Shown: piece after piece, positions 49,171 through 60,100 of the stretch
How positions within the stretch are numbered: the first letter of the stretch is position 1
Layout: every line of letters starts with the position of its first letter
Source of the DNA: Montifringilla adamsi
Taxonomy: Eukaryota > Chordata > Aves > Passeriformes > Passeridae
Direction of reading: 5' to 3'
DNA length: 64,000 nucleotides
Assembly (NCBI GenBank): GCA_017590115.1
Contig: JAGGNK010011225.1
Coordinates: 2,047,387 to 2,111,386, forward strand
Translations under genes and position numbers: made by a program
The notes under the pieces: generated by a model
Databases searched by the model: none
Told to the model about the DNA's origin: nothing
What the model saw: only the letters and a program-made list of their open reading frames with translations

Positions 49171-49465
49171 TGTTGCCCTGATTTTGTAAGACTTTGTTAA
49201 GCCTTCTGATGTTTACATTCTTTCAACAAACTTTCTCACACACAGTTCTGTAAATAACCTATGTTTTACTTCTTTCATGGAAGTGGAGAGAATTGATAGA
49301 CCCTTGGTCTGTCCAGTGGCATTGGAGAGGTGGCACTGTCACCCTCCAATCCACTGTCACCTTTGAAAAACTATAAATGTTAGAGTCAGAAAATAAAAGT
49401 TCTTCTTTTTTGTTCCCCTCGAGAGCAGCAGTGTCTGTGTCATCATTTCGTGTCTTATCACAACA
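49171..49465 (+). mobile_element. Solo LTR, class II (ERVK-like) endogenous retrovirus
   Basis: A 295-bp element starting TGTTGCCCTG and ending TATCACAACA; its ends form the inverted repeat TGTTG/CAACA (last base pairs TGTT/AACA exact). It is flanked by an exact 6-bp duplication, CCTATC, the size usual for class II elements. The LTR promoter layout is complete: CCAAT at 49346-49350, TATAAAT at 49372-49378 and AATAAA at 49392-49397, then about 68 bp to the end. The TATA-to-AATAAA gap is 20 bp, as in the LTR at 7.2 kb, so the poly(A) signal probably lies in U3 with a short R. No internal retroviral sequence is present. An opposite-strand frame at 49259-49474 is a shadow. Confidence 0.88.
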
Positions 49466-49471
49466 CCTATC
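49466..49471. repeat. Target-site duplication CCTATC, right copy
   Basis: Exact copy of 49165-49170, directly after the CA end of the LTR. Confidence 0.85.
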
Positions 49472-50611
49472 CATAATAACTTACAAATTATTTATTATGC
49501 CCAAGTAATATTTGTTCATACAGCCTTAACTTAAATAAATTGTCAAAAAGATGCCCAGCACTTGATGCATTTTTATTAACCAAATCATATTTTCATTTTA
49601 TTTCAGGCCTCTGCTTCTGTAAATGCATCTGAATAGATGTAGATGAAGATTATCAGAAAACTTTACATTGTTTTATTTCTCTACTATCTGTGCATATAAT
49701 ACTTTAGACTCACAATATAACAGTTCATTTCTCTTCTGTGTTCAATGAAACTTAAAAGAAAATTTACATGAGACTACAATTTCACTGTACTAGTGCCAAT
49801 GAAATGATCACATGATCAAATTAAAGTGATTCCACTAGTGCATTTGATAGTTCATAGCTGGTAGGAAGAAGACCCTACGAAAACATATGCTTTATTTACC
49901 TTTTCCTTTGCACCGTTATAAAAGATTTCTCTTGAATATTTCTGATGCCATTGATGTAGAATTTGGGCCCTTGATATGAAAAACCAAAAACCTGAAGCAG
50001 ACTTTGTTTAAGGCTCTGCGTGCACCCAGAGGGCACAGAGAGAAGGGCGCTCTGCCTCTGACGCACTCTCTGTAGGCTGGCCCTGCTCTTGCTTACAAAT
50101 TCTTGCAGATGGACAGGGAGTGGGTAAGTGACTGCCAGGCAGCACCTTCAGGCTCAGCATTTGGGAGGCAAGACAGCTGTGGGTAGCCTTACCAGAAACA
50201 GAACAATGCTACTGAGTTATGAGGAAGGGAATCAAGATATTTGGCTCTACTATTTGGACAAAGAAAACATTGCAGAGGCTAGAAAAACAGTCTGTTCTAC
50301 TGCTTTCTAAATTCAATATGAGAAACTTTGTATCAAAAATTTGGTTTTTTAAATTACAAAAGGGTATCTTTGTGCCAAAAGTTCTCAGGAACACCTTATG
50401 TAAAATAAAACTGGCTTTATCTGACAGTTTTTGGTCTAATATGCTGTAGTTCATCTCTTCTATGGGTGTCTTTGGGATTTTGAACGTAATTATACATAAA
50501 TATCTCAAAATAAGGGCAGAGGGTAAACTCAAGGTGAAGCTTCTGAAAGTTATGCAGTTTTGTTGCTAACTCCTAGTTAATGGCATTTAGAATTTCTTTC
50601 TTTTTTTTAAT

Positions 50612-50627
50612 TATTGTTAATGCAAAT
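50612..50627 (+). promoter_or_regulatory. SOX-POU-like paired site
   Basis: TATTGTT (SOX-type) at 50612-50618 is followed, after one A, by the perfect octamer ATGCAAAT at 50620-50627. The classic SOX2-OCT4 composite has no spacer base, so this is a near match only. Confidence 0.25.
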
Positions 50628-52135
50628 ACTGATTTGAAAATTGAGAACAAATGTAATATATTTCACAATAGTAGACGTGGTAAGCAGAACCATGCAAACT
50701 TATTTAAATATTACGCTGTTTCATTGGATTTTTTTTTAACCAAATAAACATTTTTTGGTCTAATTGACTGCATTTGCACTTGTAATATTACTCCTGTTGG
50801 TTTGAATTATGGTTTTGAAGCAGACACTAGCTAGTGACTCTTAGCTCTTTTAATGAGTTATACTGAGGATTTCCTCTCTTTTTGTGTAAGTTTCCACTTC
50901 TTTTGAAGTTCTGATCCTGTATAAATAATTGTGAGCTAACTTAAAACTGTGTTATAAAGAAACATAGCAAAGTTTATCTTATGAAACATGCCCCAAATTA
51001 GATAAATTAGGGTTTACAGAAGTCATCAACTTAAAAATATTCTATGAAAGAAACCAACCATTGCTACAGAAATTGCAGGGGTCTATTCTGTAATGATCAC
51101 CCCTTTCTTATATGTTGTCTTGCATTGTTTTCTCAGTTTAAAGTCATATCACAGGGAGAATGGGGATATTATGAAAATTAAACAAAACATCCTCTTATTA
51201 GCTCTTCCTGGGGATGATTTAAATTGTATCTTTTTTTTCTTTTTTTTTTTTTGAGATAAATGTTGCATGAAGTAAACTTCTTCTATCAGAATTAAAATTT
51301 CTTTGGTAATATTTTTTTTTAAATATTCATCCAATATGATTCCTAAAGTGATTCACCATAAAAGAATTCCATTCCAAGTGCCAGAATCCAGTTACAATTC
51401 GCAGTTTGCTGGTTTTCAGTAAATCTTATCCCTCAGCCTTTTCATACTAATTGAAAAATGAGATGTTGATCTCAAGAAAGCCATCATATTTTTCACAAAG
51501 ATTTGGAAAGTGAGTGAACTTAGAATTCCCATTCTCTAAGAGTTTCATTCATAGTTGTTTAAAAAGAAAAGTGGGAAGAGGTCTGGCAGTGCAGATTTTC
51601 TAGCTAATTTTGTATTTTGATGTAGCAGTAGCACAACTAGGTTTTCAGTAAACATGACAGATTTCTGTTGTTTTTGTAAAGTTTTTGGTTTCTTTATCTT
51701 CTTCTTCTTAATTGCTATTCCCCCTTTATTTTTAATTTTTCCAGATGAATAATAACCATAAAATGTGATCCATATTTTGCATACATTTTTTGGCATTGGA
51801 AATATAACTGTCTTTCCAATAGGATTTTTATGTCAAGTAAACTCTCTAATCAGTATCAGTAAGATACAATGCCATGGTACAATTTCAGTATGTTAAAATT
51901 ATTTCTAACACCCTTAAAGAACTTACTGAAGAGAATGATGTCCAAATGATTAAACACTGTGGCCAGAGATTAATAGATTTCCATCTCTAGTTAAGGGAAA
52001 AGATCAGGAGACATGCCAGAAGCCATCAGTCACAGCTGTTATCAGTACTACCTTTTCCCTTTGGGTTGCTGGAGGTAGGAGGCAGAGGAGATAACATGAT
52101 AACATTGAAGTGAATCATGAGAGTAGGCTTTTCTC

Positions 52136-52230
52136 TTTTCTTTTCTTTTCTTTTCTTTTCTTTTCTTTTCTTTTCTTTTCTTTTCTTTTCTTTTCTTTTC
52201 TTTTCTTTTCTTTTCTTTTCTTTTCTTTTC
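52136..52230. repeat. (TTTTC)19 pentanucleotide microsatellite
   Basis: Nineteen uninterrupted TTTTC units over 95 bases, preceded by one imperfect unit. The other strand is GAAAA repeats. The polypurine/polypyrimidine strand bias could allow triplex (H-DNA) formation. The open frames that cross it give only F/S/L or K/E/R repeats and are not genes. Confidence 0.98.
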
Positions 52231-52999
52231 CAGCATGAAATCTGTAGGGTCCCTAAAAAAGGTATCAAAACCCCAGGTGAGTTTTTATTCACTGAAAGGT
52301 GCGAGAAGGTGAAGAAGAATGCCGCTAAGGTTTTAGGAGTTGTGAGGTTAATGACAAAAAGAAGAAATACCTCTTTAGAAGCAGAAGGAGCAGGTGTGAG
52401 TCTTAGGAGTCAGGGCAAATTCTGTATGGTATGTGCTTCTCAGTGCAGCCTCTGCAGGATGTCTAAGGAAAGCAGATCAAATGAAGGTCCCACATCTGTC
52501 CAGATGCTACAGTTGACCTCCCAGGTAGGCCAGGGCTGCTGAGAAGAAGATCAAGGAAAAGCAAGCAGTACGTTTGATACCTCTGTGTAAGAAAAGACAG
52601 TACTGCAGTATTGGCTCCAAAGAGTTTATACAACTCGTTGCCAAGAGGGAGAGATGCCACAGTGAGACTAGCAGGTCAGTGCAATTTGCCCTGTGACAGC
52701 TGTACAAAGACTATCCAGAGCAAGGAGCAAGAAACAGCTTGGCTATTTCTTCTGTAATTGATACATAATTTTGAGACAATTTAAAAAAAATGTCCAAAAT
52801 ATCTTGCAGTTATGTCATTAAATAGTACTATGAGGAAATAGTTCCTCCAAGCTGTTAAGAGTGGGTGGATATACCTTGTTAAATGAAACTTAGTAGTGAA
52901 GGGTTTTTTTTTAACTTTCTTTTGTTTTTGACTCCTGCATAAAAATTTATTGTCTCAAACTGTGATTTTTTTAAGGTACAGACACAAACTTTGCAAATT

Positions 53000-53055
53000 A
53001 TTATTATTATTACTATTACTACTGATTATTACTATTACTACTGATATTATTATGA
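53000..53055. repeat. Imperfect ATT/ACT trinucleotide repeat
   Basis: TTATTATTATTATTACTATT followed by two copies of an ATTACTATTACTACTG unit. It is a compound, partly decayed microsatellite. Confidence 0.9.
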
Positions 53056-53207
53056 TATTGCACAGAATAAAGCTCTTTATTATGTGTATCTGTTAGCTAT
53101 GTGGTCTGACTCTGGGTCAGAGAACTTGTGTGTAGTAAGAGCAATGCATCATTCCACAGTCTGGGGCAAAGTTTTTGGTTGCATTACTCTGACTGATAGA
53201 TGATGTC

Positions 53208-53312
53208 AACAAAAAAAAACCCAAAAAAACCCAAAAAGACCCCACACACGCAAAAAAAAAAAAAAAAAAAAAAAAAAGAAAAAAACAAAACCACCGCAAA
53301 AAACCCCTACCA
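53208..53312. repeat. A-rich / AAAACCC low-complexity tract
   Basis: A runs broken by CCC steps, including a pure A run of about 27 near 53251-53277. No retrotransposon body was recognised on either side. Confidence 0.9.
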
Positions 53313-54959
53313 CCATCATGATCATCCTGCTACCATGACAGCTCTAATGGCATTTGTTACAGAATACATTATCTTCAATGCTCTTCAAAAATCTAGACTG
53401 GGAATATTTGGTTGTGTGTAATTGCCTGGAAACCTGAGTTTGAGTTCTCTCACTTACTTGAAGAAATTCATTATATGTTTTACATTGACCTTTATAGTTT
53501 CCCACCAAAAAATGGATTGCATTCATTAATGTTTTGTGTCTTCAGAGAATCTAAATTGTTGTTTTAAATGTATTTCAGGAGCAGACTGGTAGAATAAATC
53601 TTCCCTTGCCCTTCTGTTATCAAAAACCTTCAAAAGAGAAATAAAAGAATGGCATGAAATGCCACTAATGAGGTTAGTTGACAGTTTAGCATTAAAAAGA
53701 GAGAAGGATATCTGTTCTTGAGCATGAACTGTAGAACACAGAAAATTAATTGTTGAAATAATTACCTATGTTTGAAAGGTTGGCATCAAACCATTCATTC
53801 CTATGTATTGCTTGGAGGTTGTAAATGACTAAAAAGCCTCTGTAGGTTGTAAATAAAAGTCTCATTCAAAACTCTAATTTTTCTCAAATGTGATAATGAT
53901 GTCTCTTGAAGGAAGAAGGTTCAATTTCCTTTCAGAAATGCTAACAAAAATGTATATATGCATTATCATGATTTTTTTCATTCCTCACTGTCTTAGAATT
54001 GGTATATTCCTTATATATGATGCAAAATATCATTTTTTCTAAATATCCTTTTATGTGCTTAGGTTATTTTACTCTCTCAAGGTAGAGTAGATGTACAGTG
54101 GGGTACAGCTGAGTGAGTATAATCTGTAGAGATCTAGGGAGATATCCTACTCTCTCAGAAAATTTTTGGACCTTGTAACATGTTTGATCAAAATGAGTAG
54201 TTAGAGCATACCAATTAATTGCCTTCTCTGAATATTAAAATTATTTCCCTTCTGCAGGTGTTTTCATTTTGCATGGCAAATTGAAAAATTCCATTGACTA
54301 AATTGTCTCCAGAAAAATTCTTTGGACTCTTGGATTTTCTGGTTAGCTTCAGAAAGTTCTTAATGTAAAGTTCTTATTTTCTACATCCCATTTTTTTCTT
54401 ATTTTTTCTTTTTTTTTAAATGGGTTTATATGCTTTAGTTATGATAACTATGAAAAAAAAAAAAGTAATTTTCCTTTCAAATTAGTGTTCCTTATACAGT
54501 TAGACTTCATTTTTTTAAAGTAATTGTTCTGAGTCCTAGGCTTGAAATGCCATACTTGAGACATATAAGTATGTATATTACAAAGGAACTATGAAAGGAA
54601 ATCTACTCCCTATAAAAAGGCCTGCTTATGCAGCTTCAGGTTACATGCCAAAGAAACTGGCCATTCCAGTATACAGGTTACGTGTGAAAGTTCAAAACCC
54701 ATCCTTTCTGGAAGCTTTCTCCCACAAGTGCAGCATACAAATTTTACTGTGTACCAAGTGAAGAAAATTTGTTAACATTATAATTCTTCCCATCTAAGTA
54801 ATCAGAAGATGATAGAACTGAAGTGACCATGCTGCTGATGGAATGTAAAAAATTAAGATCTGTGGCCTCCGGGCATCTGGAAACCTCCCAGAATACATGT
54901 CTGGTGTTCTGCTTGTTGTCAAGTAGACTCCAACATCTGATGTTCAGCTGCATCATATC

Positions 54960-55075
54960 ACCAGCTCTCTCCCTCTCCGTTTTTCCTCTCTCTCACCCAG
55001 CTCCCTCTTTCTCTGACTCCCTATCCCTATCCCCAGTGTCCTCCCCCTCTTCTTCTTCCTCTTTTTCATTTTCCT
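54960..55075. repeat. Pyrimidine-rich (CT/CCT) low-complexity tract
   Basis: About 115 bases that are almost all C and T on the plus strand. The overlapping open frame yields only an S/P/L/F-rich product, so it is a composition effect. Confidence 0.9.
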
Positions 55076-56913
55076 TAGGAATGCATAATACATGTTATAT
55101 ATTTAAATTGTATAACACACTTGGAACTAGGAATTAGATGGTTAGAAATTACTTGGAGGTATTTCAGTAAAAGGAGCACAGAAATAATTGGGTAACAATA
55201 CAAAAAAGACACATTAAATATTTACTAATTGCATATCATTGCACTTAGGGTATTTTCCCCACAATGAGGTTTAAAGAGACTATTCAGAATTGTGGGGAGT
55301 GAAAGCAAAGGATTGTAGGTAAAAAATCTTAAGACATGAGAGAGATTTGTACTGGTTGGCTTTACATACTTCGACCAGTATGTCCTACTGCTGTTACTGT
55401 AAGCAGGGAAGAGAGAGGGAGAGAGGGAGATGTTTTCCTTCACAATGCAAATGAGCACCACAGTCAGGTGTCTGTTGTGATCTGCTTTCTGGAGAAGCAG
55501 ATCCTTCTCCTTCCCTGACTCCACAGAGCACCTCATGAGTTTCACTCTGCATCTGAGTTTGATGCCTAAACTGGTATCTAAAGATGAATGTTGGAAATAC
55601 TTTTTTCACCAGGAACCACCAAGAATACAGAAGATATCAGAGCAATGAAAATCTATGCCTATTCTTGAAGCATGGGATTAAAGACATAGAACTGACACCT
55701 TTCATCTGTTTTTGTGTATATATGAATTTTACACTCCCACCATTGATTTAGATGAACCCCCAAAAAATAATACATTAAGTTAATTTAATTATTATATTTT
55801 GGGTAGTAACTATCCAATATGCATTTCTAGGTTTTAGCAGCAAAACAAGTAGAGAATTGCTAAGTAGGGAATGTTAACACTGTTGGAGCTCAGGGAATGG
55901 CTAGGCATTAGTTGTTTGGTGGGGAGCAACTGTTTTCATTTGTGTCACTTCTTTTCCTTGGACTTTATTCTATCTTTATTGTTTTCCTTTTCTTTGCAAT
56001 ATTATTTTCATCATTATTATGGACATATTAAAATTCTTATTTCAGTCCATGAGTTTTCACACATTTAAACTTTCAATTCTCTTCCCCTATCCCCATGAAA
56101 GGGAGTGAGCAGTGTGAGTGGCGGTCTGGTGTTTAGTTGCCAGTTGGGGTTAAACCATGGAAAAATAAATATTGCAATCAGTAGTATGCAAAAGAAAAGG
56201 TTATGCTTACTGCTCATCTATGTATGATGGTGCAGGGAAAAGAAGACTGCAAAAGTGAGAAAGCATATTTATATTACGTAGATTCAGCCACAAAGAAGAA
56301 ATTTTTTGGATTGTACAAGTCCTTGTAGAAAGGTACATGAATTTTTTCATTCATCAGAGTTACTACAGAGTTTCCTGTTAATTTTTCAGACATCTCCATG
56401 GATGTAAAGGATGGCATGTTAAGATCAAGGAAAAAAAAAGGGGCTACAAGTGAAAAAGTAAGGAAAAGATTTTATTTTCCTGCTTTTGCATGAAATTTTC
56501 AGAAACTCATGAGCTCTGTGTTCTAAAATGTATTGACTGGACTTTGAATGAAGAGTGTGTTGAGAAAATATTGTGCAATATAAACATTATGGCAAAAGGA
56601 CCAAACTGAAAAAAAATAGTAGCAGGACTGAATTGAGAGACTGAGACTTTGAAATTGAAAGAAAACCCATGCCTCATCATTGCTTGTCTTGAGAATTTTG
56701 TCTGAAGCAGCTCTCGAGGGATGAAGGATGAACTCAGTCTTTCTGATATTTCTGCTTTGTATCCAGCATTGTATCTGATATGCATAGGTACAAATTAGAG
56801 AAGAACTACAAGTTTTACCATGTTAGTGTTAAGAGCATATCAGAGGAAGAGATCTTCAAAAGAATTTTGCCAGCTCTCATTTGGAGTACTTTTGATCTAT
56901 GGAATATCTTTTG

Positions 56914-57156
56914 TAATATCCTTTTAAAAGTATTAATAAAAAAAATAATTATTTTCCGACACTCTTCTGTCTTTTGGGGTTTTTTTTATTTTTTCCAGCT
57001 TTCTTTCAGCATTCTAAGCAGGACTCACTTTCTATAATTTCCTTCTAAAAATATTAATTAAAAAAATAATTATTTTCTGAAACTCTTCTGTCTTTTGGGT
57101 TTTTTTTTTTATTTTTTCCAGCTTTCTTTCAGCATTCTAAGCAGGACTCACTTTCT
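56914..57156. repeat. Tandem duplication, two copies of about 121 bp
   Basis: Copy 1 (about 56914-57033) and copy 2 (about 57034-57156) share, in order, an AAAATAATTATTTTC block, CTCTTCTGTCTTTTGGG, a T run, and CCAGCTTTCTTTCAGCATTC through CAGGACTCACTTTCT. I count about seven substitutions plus T-run length change, so the copies are young relative to the 43.4-kb duplication. There is no coding content. Confidence 0.95.
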
Positions 57157-60100
57157 CCTTAAAAGATGAATGCAGAGTTTACTTACTGTGAGAACTACTA
57201 GAAACAGATTGATTTGTTCACATCACAGCTTATTTTTCAAAAAATAGCATTCTCATTGGTCTCAAATTAGTCCAACTGTTTTTTTGTATAATTTGTGCAT
57301 AAAATTATAAGCTTTCTGTTTTAGTTTCACAGAGATTATAGAATAATTACAGCTTTTATCAGTCATTAGTTACCATTTTCTTACATCAGTGACTACTTTC
57401 TGTTTGCAAATTGATAAAATGGAAGCACGGTGCATATCTGCTTTGAGAAGGTGGGTTGGGGTCCCTTCAAGAGTTTGGATCCTATGTTTCTATTTTACTG
57501 CCAAAAAACTGAATTTCTCTGCACTGTATTGGTGGTAGCAATAAAGCAAAAATCCAAAGTATATTTGGAATTAAGAGGATTGTGTATTTTTCCAGGAGAA
57601 TGCTTCTTAGGCTTATAATAAATAGTAATAATCTGCAAAAGAACACAAACCATGTTTTTTGCTTCCAGCTCCACTGAAATGTATGCTTGGAACTTGGAAA
57701 CAAGTTATTGTTATTCAAGAAAGCAGGAATTAAACACTCAGGTTGTGAATATGGGAAATGGAAGTTTTTCTAGTCAATTGCACTACTTATATATGCATAT
57801 TCTGCCATAATCAGTTAGTGATACAAATATGTGGTTTTTTCTTTCAATAACTTTTAGTACTTCAGAAAAGGGGGTAAATAAAATTATGGTTTGTACTAGT
57901 TCATGCATTACCAGTAGCTGCTGATTTAATTCCTTAATTCTTGGTACGTTGAATCATCCAATAATAAGCGACTTTGAATTAGAATTCTACGTTCAGATTT
58001 TGGAGCCAGCTTTTATTTATTTTTCATGAATACACTAAACATAATATCAGAATTTGACATTATCATTAACATTTTAACTGGAATCTTAGAAGGCAAAACA
58101 ACTATTTCAAAGTTTCATTTCTTACACAGTTCAATACTGTTCACTCACAATACTTTTGTACAAAAGCGTTTTTCTAGAACTTCAATTAGAACTGCTTTAT
58201 ACAATTATTTTCCCTCCGCCTTCTTCTTTCCCACATTTTAATTTCAGCTGCTATCATGAAATCACACTCATTTATACCCATTTTAATTTCTGTGTGACAG
58301 AGATTTATCTTTGTTTGACATCACTCATATTAAACTTCCTACTCATTTATCCCTGAAATATACATTTTGTTCATCTTTTGAAAGGACTACCAATTTTGAG
58401 GGGGAAAAATCAGGGTTAAGTTCTGATATAACAGTTTAGTTACTCAGATGTTTTTTCAAAACAAATGCCAGAATTTGATTTCATTCAACATAGAGCTTTC
58501 ATACATAGAAAGGTGAACAATATGGAGAAGAAAACAGTCTTTTATTTATATGTGTGTAGTGGAGTTTTGGAAAGTAAGTTTCTTGTGCTTGTGTACATGT
58601 AAACTCACAAGGACACTTTCAAGATTTAGTGGTAATCATACAAGAGTCAGTGATAAAAAAAATACATAACAACAATACATATTTTTTCCACCTCCAACTT
58701 AGTTATTGGCAAAGATTTCAAAAGCATCCTATTTTGATCTAGACATCTTTTCAGATAACATCAATAAATAACTGTATTTAACAGCCTATTTCTTTTTGTA
58801 TCTACAAAAGAATCTGCCTGGAATCTACAAAGTGTAATTTTTCCACTTACATATCTAAAATAATCTTTCTCTTTGAAATTGTAATTTCCAAATGTTTTTG
58901 CGTGTCCAGACACAAATATAACTCAGTTTGAAAACTTTTGTTTCAAATGTGTTTCATAATCCAACACACAAATTCAAGCTGTTAGTTAGTTCATTTCCAT
59001 TGACATATATTTAATTAGGATAAATCTTTTAGTATTCAGCTTCTGAATGATGAGAAATGTTCAGATTCTGTAGCATCTTTACAACATGGAAATGAATTCT
59101 AATAGCAAGCCCTGGAATAAAAAAAAACCCTATTTTTATTTGTAAAGTATAAGTGAATATATTTAGAAGATGACAGAACAACAGCCTACAATGCATAGCA
59201 CTTAAGGATGGTTTCCAGTTAGACCATAGGCCTGATTTAAATAATTATATAAAGTTGAGAATACATTATGTAAGCAAATCTGTTCTATAAACCAACCTGT
59301 TTCAGCAGAAGCAATGTGCACCGTGTTTAATCAGGTATATTCACTTGCACATGTACAGCTCTTTTGAAAAAGGGCAAAAAAAGGTTTTAACTGCAAATGT
59401 CCTACTTTTCCCCTCTCCTCCCTGTATGCTAAGTTTGTATCAGGTTTACAGCTGGCATGGATGTGTTTCAAATGATTGATGCTGAGGACAGACTCTGACT
59501 ATGTGCCTTGTTCTGTCCCCACACCTCCAACCTCCACGCATCCTTTTCCAGAACACCTGGGAGATTGCCTGTGTCCAGGATGTCATCACTTCCCAGTTGA
59601 AGGAGGCCTGGGTTTACATCCAACTCTGTACACAACGATACAACTGGGTTATAACAAAGTTACATACTAACTAATAAAGATATTCTGTAAATAACCAAAC
59701 GTTTGATTTCTTTCAATTCTCATACAGTCTCTCCCCCAGTCCCCACCTGTACGATATCAATAGGGTTTTTACTTCCTTTACTTTAGGTCCTGCCTAAATC
59801 ACTTCCAAATCTTGGCCTGCAAAGACATTTTTCTGTTGCCGATGGTGGTTGATGAAAGAATATTGGACATGTTTAGTCTTTAAAAAGAGGGGAAAAGGGA
59901 AAAAAGCTGATGGTTTCAGGTCCTTTATAATAACACAATATTGTTCTTGACAATCCATATATAGAGAGAGTGGGAAATCTCAGTCCTCCACAGCAATGAC
60001 CACCACAATACCTGGGAGGATGATGCCCAAAGACCTGTCAATGGGACCGTGTTGTACTTTTGTGTCACCTGTAGCACCACTGCCACTGTGGCAGCACAGA

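Larger units (their letters stand above)
49472..56913. other. Unique and simple-sequence non-coding DNA, no gene seen
   Basis: No recognisable coding sequence. A small GC-rich patch lies at 50015-50190. A SOX-POU-like pair of sites lies at 50612-50627. The (TTTTC)n array at 52.1 kb produces the longest open frame of the window by composition alone. ATT/ACT repeats lie at 53000-53055, an A-rich stretch at 53208-53312, and a pyrimidine-rich stretch at 54960-55075. A TATAAAAAGG box at 54611-54620 has no supporting gene. Confidence 0.6.

Noticed and set aside
49262..49465. Shorter LTR with a 4-bp CCTA duplication
   Set aside because: The start at 49171 gives an exact 6-bp duplication (CCTATC) and a better TGTTG end, so the shorter reading was dropped.
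50030..50075. CTCF-like site in a small GC-rich patch
   Set aside because: Only the AGCGCCC half fits; the rest of the motif does not match.
52117..52542. Longest open frame in the window (141 codons, plus strand)
   Set aside because: Its first third is only the FLFFSF-type translation of the (TTTTC)n array, and the rest has no similarity or codon signal.
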